From Didymodactylos carnosus (taxonomy: Eukaryota; Rotifera; Eurotatoria; Philodinida; Philodinidae): a DNA stretch of 64,000 bases. Positions 56,055-64,000 of the stretch are shown piece after piece. How positions within the stretch are numbered: the first letter of the stretch is position 1; each line of letters opens with the position of its first letter. Under the pieces are notes generated by a model. The model saw nothing but the letters and a program-made list of their open reading frames with translations. It ran no database searches and had not been told where the DNA came from. The translations under genes and the position numbers were made by a program. Location of the stretch: assembly GCA_905250885.1 (NCBI GenBank), contig CAJNOQ010000005.1, positions 62,001 through 126,000 of the forward strand. The letters are read 5' to 3'.

Positions 56055-56747
56055 TTATATGTTCATGGTATAACAAATTGTCACAATTGTAATTACTACA
56101 CAGATGAGCCAATCTGTGGCACAAATAAGTTGACATAAAATAGCAATTCGATAAAAATATGGTAAACATGGTGTTTTTAAATATCGTCTGTTATCTACTG
56201 TTGTATTACAATGTTTAAAATGAGAAAAATATTCTACTTCTTCAACGGATAATAGTCCATCTTCTAAGCGACAACATTGAAGTATTTTAACTATATTCAC
56301 ATAAATTGTTGATATACCGTTTAGCAATTGACTTGATTCTTTATTCATTAGACTTATTTGTAGACCACCGATTAATTTTTGTGTTAATTGTAGCGCGTGA
56401 ATAATGTAGAATATTAAATTAAAAAATGTTAATGTTACTGCAGCAAATGGAATTAATTTAAGTAATAGTGTACGATGGCATCTTCTTCTAATTAACACAT
56501 ACAAATTTGATAAATATATAACAATATTTAGAAACAAAATAAATATCAATGATTTATTTAAAATTCGAGAAATAAACGAAATATTTGTGTATAATACAAA
56601 AAATAACATTCTGATAGTCATTGAATAAATTAAAAATGATTTTTGACTACATTTCATTCTTTTGTTTTTATATCGGTAATTTTCAAGAAGAAAAAACATT
56701 ATATTATAGTCATGGTTAATAAAAAAAGTAGTGATAATAATCGACAT
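56055..56747 (-). CDS. Multi-pass membrane protein, divergent tetraspanin-like (tentative)
   Basis: A single open frame of up to 230 aa; ATGs at 56747, 56699 and 56657 are possible, the last giving 200 aa. It has at least four hydrophobic segments: near SMTIRMLFFVLYTNISFIS, LIFILFLNIVIYLSNLYVLI, KLIPFAAVTLTFFNLIFYII and a last one (LICATDWLICVVITIVTICY). Between the third and the last is a loop of about 85 residues with LQCCRLED, then KHCNTT and TPCLPYF. Spacing of these cysteines and the position of the loop recall the large extracellular loop of tetraspanins, although CCG is CCR here. I infer a divergent tetraspanin-like protein with low certainty. Its start lies 83 nt after the stop of the TBC-like gene, and the LINE inserted 38 bp beyond its stop. 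Confidence 0.42.
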   Translation of the reverse strand: MSIIITTFFINHDYNIMFFLLENYRYKNKRMKCSQKSFLIYSMTIRMLFFVLYTNISFISRILNKSLIFILFLNIVIYLSNLYVLIRRRCHRTLLLKLIPFAAVTLTFFNLIFYIIHALQLTQKLIGGLQISLMNKESSQLLNGISTIYVNIVKILQCCRLEDGLLSVEEVEYFSHFKHCNTTVDNRRYLKTPCLPYFYRIAILCQLICATDWLICVVITIVTICYTMNI

Positions 56748-56830
56748 AGCACAACCATGTTCTCGATCGAAATTGGAAAAATAAAAATTTCGAAAACATT
56801 GTCGAATTTTGACATGGTTGAAAATATCTA

Positions 56831-59800
56831 CTATATCACGATAACAAATTTTAATTTCTCTAAATTGTTAAAATCGATTAGTTTCAATCTACTAACAAAA
56901 TCTCGATTCCTATGTAAATAATAATCAAAAAATTTTCTCACCTGTGATGTACTTAGATAAAAATATGATTATAAAAATATTCTATTTCAACGAAAAGGTT
57001 CTCTAACAGTTTTTATTTTATCTCTTTATTTCAATAGAAAAAAAAAAAATTAAAAAAAAAAGAATTATGTTAAAAAATATAATGAAATGGACGGAGAATA
57101 ATTGATCACAGAGAAGCAATAAAACATAAAAAATAAAAGAAATTTAATACACAGTAAACAAAATTACCAGTGATACAGATCAAATATTCAGATTAATATC
57201 ATTGGATTACATTCTAAATAGAAAGAAATGATAAATAAATAAATGATTTTTTCAACATTATCAAGCTTAGAGTTATTTAAAATTGTGTCAATGATGAAGA
57301 ATAAGTAATTTAGCAGAAATCAAAATTGAATAGAGTTTGATTGACTCTCAAGAGTAAAATATTTTTTTCTATGTAATAGTCTAACAAATTATATAAGAAA
57401 AATAAATATTTGATTTAAGCAGAATAGACTTAGATGAATTGACTACTGAAGTGATAAATAATCATTAAATAAATGGAAATTAAAATCTTTTCTAGTAGTG
57501 AAAAATGTATGATGACATTTGTTGAATCATCAAGCATAAATAGTCACTTCATATTACCAGAATATGTATCTTGGAAAAGATTGTCTTTCACTTTTGTATT
57601 TGTTAATCTATGCAAATAATCGTATATAGATGAAAACGAGATTTATCTAGATCTAAATCTTAGTTATATACGCGAGTATCTTCATATATCTCGATGAATA
57701 TGAGAGAAAAAATTATTCATAGCACATTAATTATAAATAAAATAAAATGGAATTTTGTGTAAATAAACTTACTGATTAAAATGTTGTTCACTTTTTGGAT
57801 CATAAACTGTTAATTCAATTAATGAACCAGGACCAATTTTATCTTAAAATAAAATAAAACTCATTCAGAAAAATAAATGAAATTATTTTTTTGCTCAAAT
57901 CAGCTCTATTTTTTACCAGCTGTAAATGTTTTTGGAATATCTGGAATTAAATCAATATTCGATGGTGGAGGTCCTGGATGTAAAGTACGCGTTACCATTC
58001 CATATGTAACATCCCAAGTATCTAAATTGCCAATTTTTTGTGGAATATACAATGGAAATCGACAATGTGCAATGGAAACCAAATTAAGAACTAAAATTGA
58101 CGATCCAAATGAAAGAAAATAAGAGTGAAAAAATTATTCTCTCACCATTTGAACGTTGTTTGAGTATAACCAATGCTTGTATTCGAGTTGGCATAAATGA
58201 CATTCTTCCTTCTTTCATTGGTAATATCAATTTATCATAAGGAATTTCAACAGTCATCTTTTGCCAATTTTGAACAACAGGCTCACGAAATTCTAAAATA
58301 TATTGAAAATAAATTATTATTAAAAATAAACTAATGACTATTTCACTTTACTTAATACGGGCAATGATCCAGTAGCCACAGTGCCCAATTTTTCGCTTGA
58401 AGAATATACTTGAACTTCGACAAGTAATTGTTGAACTTCAAATTCTTTTCCACTTGACTAATGTATAAAAAAAAAAACCATCAAAAATGATAAGAGTTTG
58501 AAAACAACAAAAAATAAATAAATAAAATCCATTTTAACTTACTGAAATAGGTACGGCTAAATTTAATCGTATATCTTTTATTCCAATTGGTTCTAAATAA
58601 GCTTTTTTACGTCCTGTTCCACTCTGATCATTGTATCTACCATTGGGTCGTGAGGGATAAAATCGTTGATTCATAGCTGGAATCAAATTTGTATCAGCAT
58701 TGTGTATAGCTATGTGACAAAATGCCGCTTGAACATCGGCCGTGTGTAGTAGACACGCTTCTTCAAGAAACACCTCAAACATATAAATAGATTGTGTATA
58801 ATATTTTTATTTTTCTAATAAGAATATTTACTTTTCGTAATTGATCATAATCGACAGCATACATAAAACGATCTCGAAGTAAATAGAGTAAGGCTTTCGT
58901 GGCATATTCAACATATTGTGTATTCCATTGTGTCATAAAAAATTGATCCCATAAATAGAGAACAGATTTTGAATTTAATATGCCAACAAACATCTAAAGA
59001 AAAAAAATACACAATAGATTTGAAGATAATTACAAATGTTGTCGTTCTTTTTTTGAAGAGAAGTTGATATCGAAACAAAGTTATGATATTTCAGTTAATA
59101 AATCAATTTTCTCATTTCATAGTGTATTTTTTCAGCTAAATATATGAATAAAGAATTCAAACCTCTCCAATCCATTTTCGAATAAATATAATTGGATCTG
59201 ACATGATTTCTCGCATATAATTTCTATCTGTTTTCGATGATAATGTGCCAGTATTTTGTTTACTTTCAAGAGAGATAATTTCTGTTACAAAATCCTGAAA
59301 AAGTAATAAACAAAACAAAAAAGAAAGAATATTTCATCTTTTTGTTTACAAATTAAACTTACTCTTGGATTAATTTTTGTTCGAATTTTTGATATTGTTT
59401 TAATATGATCATAAAATTCTGGATCATTTACGGATAAATCAGTCATTATTTTACTTGCCACCGTAAACACATTGGACCATTGAGGAAAGCAATGACGAAC
59501 AAACAATTCCAAATGCATGGCAACAACATAAATTTCTTCATCTAAAAAATAGTTAAAAAGATGTTATAAATAGGGTTTCTGATTGTTTCTAATCAACATA
59601 AGAAGATTTTTCTGACAGACAGTGTTATACTGACAGGCAGCTCATTGGTGTGAATTGTTTATAATAGCTTTCAGTCAGATCAATTACTTGCAAGGTAATC
59701 GTGACATTTGTTGTATTGATAAAAAGGTTGAACGAGCTTTTGGCAAAACAAAACGTTCCAAAAAAATGGAGAACATTGTTAAAACTTAAGAGTGAGAATA

Positions 59801-61385
59801 TTCTATTTTATCATCGAACTCTGATAATAATGCATCAGTGTCAATAATACATGAAAAAATTACCTTTGCTTTTTTCATCCTTAAATGATAGTTGAAATGG
59901 TAAAAGCCAATAGATAAAATATGGTTCATAATCTTTTTTATATGTATACAAAACATTTAATATTTTAATCGTATGTCGAAGATGATGTTCTTCCAAATAA
60001 GGATTTAATGCAAATACTTTACTATATGTCTAGAATGACAAAAGACAGATTAAAATTTTTGTTTTAATTACCTCTTTTTCAAAATTACTTCAATGACAGC
60101 ATTTTCAATTAAATTTGTTATCGGTGTATGTGATGGATTCTGTAGTTTTAATTCATTTTTTCCACGAGTAACACCAGCAGCAAAATTTCGACGTGTTTCA
60201 AATTCGACAAAACTCTATAGAAAATATAATTTATTAATCTATCAAATATAACATTATACTATTTATTACCAAATCATGATCAAATGGTCTCTTTTCAAAT
60301 TTTAATAAACATTCGGTCCATAAAAATTGACGTAAAACAATGGGCAATTGTTGACCAAAAAGTTTTTCCGTTATAAATACGATACGTCGTGGATCACGTC
60401 TTAATAACGATACAACTGATTCGGATACGATATCACTATATTGTGATGTCAATGGTTGTTGATGTTGAACACTTTGAAAATGTTCTTAAAAAAAATCAAA
60501 GTCAATAATATACATACAATAAATACACAAATAAAAAGTATACCATCTATCATAGGTAATTGTTTAGAATTAGTACGAGAATCACGGAGTATCGAACGCA
60601 ATTTGGAACTATCATTTTTAGAATCAAAAATTTTATTTTTCTTATTTTCAGTTTTTTTTTGTTCTTGTTCTTGTTTTTCAGCTTCTTTTTGTTGTACTTG
60701 ATATAAATAACGTTCTAATGATTTTCGTAATATTATACTTGTATGTTCTAAAAATTTTTTCATATCATCAGATAAAGTGTTTATACTAAAGGAGAAAAAC
60801 GTGCAAATATACTAAAAATATTTTATTTCTAATGAATGATAACACTTACTCATCAGTTTCACTAACAGTAGCTCTGGTGACCAAGGCTGCACGATGAGTC
60901 TGAATTTGGAGCCAAGATTTAGCTTCATTTTCTAATTTTCGTCGATGTTCTTCAGGCATCATAGGAGGTAACTATAAAATCAAAAATTATTTCAGTACTT
61001 ATGTTATAAATAAGAATTAAAAAACAAAAAAAATGTTTCTCACTAGTAGAGATGGTTGATCTGGTTCTGCTCGAAATACTGTCCATTGATACAACGTTCC
61101 AAGTAATTCAATCAATATTTGTCGTCGTTCAGGATTATGAAATTGTTGTCGTACATTATCAGCCAAACTTGGCTCTAAATCATCAAGAATCTAAAACATG
61201 AAAAGTTTTAATTAAATTTGATTAAAAACAAAAATAATCATCATACGACTCACTTTTTGCCAGGGACTATCAGTCAACAATGTTTGTTGATAGCTTGAAT
61301 CTAACCATTGTATGTCAAATGGTAAATATTTTGAATCATTTTCCGAGTTATTTATTTTTGATGGTACATCATCTACTGAGGCCAT
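56831..61385 (-). CDS. TBC-domain-like protein with C2-like C-terminal part, 823 aa
   Basis: Sixteen exons, all phase-consistent: 61254-61385, 61044-61190, 60850-60971, 60544-60785, 60270-60484, 60089-60214, 59864-60029, 59363-59541, 59163-59294, 58832-58993, 58543-58773, 58352-58457, 58146-58292, 57917-58090, 57773-57842 and 56831-56951. I do not know the name of the orthologue. The central part recalls a TBC (Rab GTPase-activating) fold: LFGQQLPIVLRQFLWTECLL, then FIRKWIGEMFVGILNSKSVL and LYLWDQFFM, but I do not see the catalytic Arg and Gln fingers, so it may be inactive. Residues about 140-190 are a Lys/Glu-rich helix. The C-terminal third is beta-rich (VEVQVYSSSEKLGTVATGSL). The last exon follows an 821-nt intron and fits by phase only. 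Unlike its neighbours it has no AG acceptor just before the ATG; the SPRING1 stop is 11 nt upstream. Confidence 0.75.
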
Positions 61386-61396
61386 GTTTTTTTTTC

Positions 61397-62194
61397 TCAA
61401 TTACGTCCTAATCGTTCCAATAAACCACCAGGATGTATTGTTGTTTTACCAAAACAATATTTTCTTACTGAATCAATATATTGATTTTCATTATAGACAC
61501 TATCAGATCTTGTTCGACAACGTGCTAAACAAACATCAAACGTTGATGTGAGAGATGATAATAATAATTTTGTTTTTAAATCTCGAGAACGAATAAAATC
61601 ATGTAAAAATGGACGCTAAAATATAGAGCAATCAATTCACAATAGACAATAACTTTAAATTTAATCCTGTATCCTCTATATTCAAGAAAGAGAAATGATA
61701 ACTTACATGATTTGGTTTTAAACAACACGATACACAATGTTCAAACGTTGAACAACAATGATTAAATAGTGAACACGTATCACATACAAATTGACCGTAT
61801 GCTATTACTTGTTGACAACATCCTGTATGTTTTTCTAAATAACGACGTTGACACAAATATCCTTTAATAGAGAACAACATTACTCAAATATTATCATAAT
61901 ATTAGCCTATCACCTTACCTTTACTATCAACAGCAAAGTTGATACCTTGAGCAAAATTTTGACAAATACTTGATGAATTTTGTTCAAGTAATTGTTCTAA
62001 TTCAATACTTGATTTTAACGGTGGAAACTGTGAAAATTTGTTTTCTGTTTTCTAATAAAATAAAAAATCTAAGATTCAATAGATATAAAGAGATCAAAAT
62101 AACTTACATATTTCCAACGATATAAGACAAGACTAACGATAATACACAAACAAATAATCAAAGTAAGTACCGTCTGTTTGAAGTATATTCTCAT
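61397..62194 (-). CDS. SPRING1: SREBP regulating factor SPRING
   Basis: SPRING (C12orf49) is a Golgi membrane protein that supports S1P maturation and SREBP processing, controlling sterol and lipid genes (family knowledge). Four exons: 62108-62194, 61919-62051, 61707-61861 and 61397-61615; phases agree, 197 aa (human 205). It begins with a signal-anchor helix (LTLIICLCIIVSLVLYRW). The cysteine-rich luminal core follows: GYLCQRRYLEKHTGCCQQ, then CSLFNHCCSTFEHCVSCCLK, against human CCSAYEYCVSCCLQPN; and CLARCRTRSDSVYNENQYID, against [20 protein letters not shown]. The ATG lies 26 nt after a 3' splice site. Confidence 0.94.
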
Positions 62195-62220
62195 AAAACA
62201 TAGAGATATCGATCTACTCT

Positions 62221-63342
62221 AAAAATAAAATTTGAATAAAATTATTCATACATTTTTCTTTGGATATTACATACGAGATGCGATTGATTATAAACTATAG
62301 TGCCATTACTTTTCATAGAAAGCAACAAAACGAAGAAATATTTAAAAATTATTCTTTTAGAATTTTTGTTATGCAAGATTATCGAATACATTTCTGTATT
62401 ATTCTTCTATATAAATATTATGTTTCTTGAAGCAGAACAGAAAACAAATTAACAGGAATGATATAGTGCAAAATAAATAGAAATACATGGGGTTGAAAAT
62501 GACACATACGGTAAAGAAAAAATGTTAGTTATAGATTACAAATATGTAGAAAACAAAAACATCCCATTCAAAAAAAACAAAACCGAAAGATGTACGATTA
62601 AACCGTTTTAATATTATTTTATACAAAAAAATGGTAGACACACTGTTATTTTCGCAGTTGATATTGAAGAAAAAAAACATGCATTTTTGTTTGCAGTATC
62701 TTAATAAACAAGGAATGGTATGGAATGATGTGCAACAACAAAAAAAGAAAAAAAACATTCTCGTCCTAAAATTACTGCTAAAAAACAATCTTTCAATTAT
62801 GACAAATGGGTCCTCCACTAGCCATTACAAATTCATGCGGGAATCCACTGATCGAACTTAATAATATTTTGCAAACAAAAAAACTTCCATGAAAGGAGAA
62901 ATAACAGCTATGAATTCTGTAGAAAAACAAAAAAAATTTTTTCGATAGTTTTATACACAATAGATGCGTCTACTTTTAATATATGCTCATTTGAGAAAAA
63001 AAAAAAAAGAACGGCCTTGTTTTTTTTTACTGAAAATCCCAAAGATAGATAGATAGATGGTTAGATAGATACAGAAATAGAACAAAAAAAGTGAGAAATT
63101 CCAACAATCACCGGACAACAATAAAGAAACAAAAGTTAGTACGAAAATAGAAAATAGATATTGCATTTGCCGTTTGCTTGAAAAAAAACTAGTGAGAACA
63201 AAAAAAAAAAACATTGCAATATAAAATTATTTAAATTTAGAGAATATAAATGATTATATTTTCGAATCTAGTACAAACGACGTGTCATATCAGTACAAAC
63301 AAAATGACTATTATCCTCATTGAATGCAAATCTATGATTTGT
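62221..63342. other. Intergenic, upstream of SPRING1
   Basis: AT-rich with several A/T runs and a GATA tract near 63043-63070. It must hold the SPRING1 promoter and the 3' end of the next minus-strand gene. No other gene supported. Confidence 0.5.
63043..63070. repeat. (GATA)n microsatellite
   Basis: Short interrupted run of agat/gata units (agatagatagatagatgg, then ttagatagata). Confidence 0.85.
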
Positions 63343-64000
63343 CTATAACAATTCATCTGCGTCATCTTTGGCATTAAAACTTAAATTAGCAAAAGCGAAT
63401 TGATTCACTTTATTATTCTTAGCACTACTATTGTTTTTTGATGACATCGTTGGCAATATTGCAGATTGATTTATTCCCTGTATGTTTGATGCAGTTTGTT
63501 GGTGTTTAGTAGATGATGATTTCTTTTTATTTCGACGTAAACTAGATGTCAACTCTTCACTAGATGAATTAGTTGCTACCATATCCGAATCATTTTTATT
63601 ATTATTCGAGCTAAAATAATGACTATCACTACTATCGACTGATTGTTGTTTCATCGATAATGGAACCTTATTAAATGTTGTTTGCATTCCATTAAGACCA
63701 CTTAATTGTGCCAAACCCGTGACTACTGCAGCTGAGCCGTATACACGTCGTTCATGAACCTTGTTTGTTGAACCAATTTGATTATTAACAATGCCGACAA
63801 TTTCATTTGATAAGAATGAAGATGGATAAGATGTAAGTGTCGGTGGAGCAACAGAAGTAACAGTTGTTGTTTGTGATGTTTTCAATTGCTTAGCTAATGC
63901 AGAAAAACGAGATGGATCACCCGAACTTATTAGTGGAGGGATAAAAGTTTTTGAACTATTATTATTATCTATAAAACTCATATTTGTATTTCCATCGTCA
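63343..64000 (-). CDS. Hypothetical Ser/Asn/Thr-rich protein, C-terminal part (runs off right edge)
   Basis: An open frame that continues past the ATG at 63981 to the window end, so it is the last exon or last part of a gene. The visible 212 residues are rich in Ser, Asn, Thr and Gln, with runs such as SSNNNKNDSD. There is one less biased block (VHERRVYGSAAVVTGLAQL) and a basic patch (LRRNKKKSSSTK). It ends FNAKDDADELL. No domain recognised; a regulatory or RNA/chromatin-associated protein is only a guess from composition. Codon use is like that of the neighbouring genes. Confidence 0.6.
   Translation of the reverse strand, partial: DDGNTNMSFIDNNNSSKTFIPPLISSGDPSRFSALAKQLKTSQTTTVTSVAPPTLTSYPSSFLSNEIVGIVNNQIGSTNKVHERRVYGSAAVVTGLAQLSGLNGMQTTFNKVPLSMKQQSVDSSDSHYFSSNNNKNDSDMVATNSSSEELTSSLRRNKKKSSSTKHQQTASNIQGINQSAILPTMSSKNNSSAKNNKVNQFAFANLSFNAKDDADELL

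Overview
The window looks like nuclear DNA of a small invertebrate animal, most likely a bdelloid rotifer (inference). It is very AT-rich. Genes are split by many short GT-AG introns, mostly about 50-70 nt. All recognisable proteins are animal orthologues. A splice-acceptor-like AG lies 0-33 nt before the start codon of nearly every gene, as expected where mRNAs receive a trans-spliced leader, which rotifers are known to do. I rebuilt gene models by hand from splice sites and phase; no database search was possible.

Left part (1-12.7 kb). Three minus-strand genes come first: the 5' half of POLR3C (RNA polymerase III), VMA21 (V-ATPase assembly) and an HMGXB4-like HMG-box gene. A 5-kb gene-free stretch follows. 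It holds a GC-rich fold-back element, a TA-flanked miniature inverted-repeat element, a 44-bp perfect palindrome and a 1.36-kb double fold-back. Next come a small plus-strand orphan gene and, convergent with it, BTRC (beta-TrCP ubiquitin-ligase receptor).

Middle (12.7-36 kb). A 7.8-kb gene-poor region carries a 1.07-kb TIR element with a second element nested in one arm. It is followed by a minus-strand multi-exon gene with a B-box-like N-terminus and three CCHH repeats; two of its introns hold inverted-repeat elements. Then come three plus-strand housekeeping genes: SMC3 (cohesin, about 30 exons), MRPS5 (mitochondrial ribosome) and PFDN6 (prefoldin).

Right part (36-64 kb). An Iroquois-class homeobox gene stands alone, with about 7.5 kb of gene-free DNA upstream and 7.9 kb downstream. 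The upstream part holds a hAT-like non-autonomous element with a perfect 8-bp target duplication. A 5'-truncated LINE with an 11-bp target duplication follows. Last is a tight minus-strand series: SPRING1, then only 11 nt after its stop an 823-codon TBC-like gene, then a membrane-protein ORF. A partial Ser/Asn-rich gene runs off the right edge.

The genes are mostly unrelated housekeeping functions. The likely functional grouping is the SPRING1/TBC-like pair, whose spacing suggests one shared transcript. I saw no CRISPR, rRNA or convincing tRNA gene, and no retrovirus-like or capsid-bearing element.
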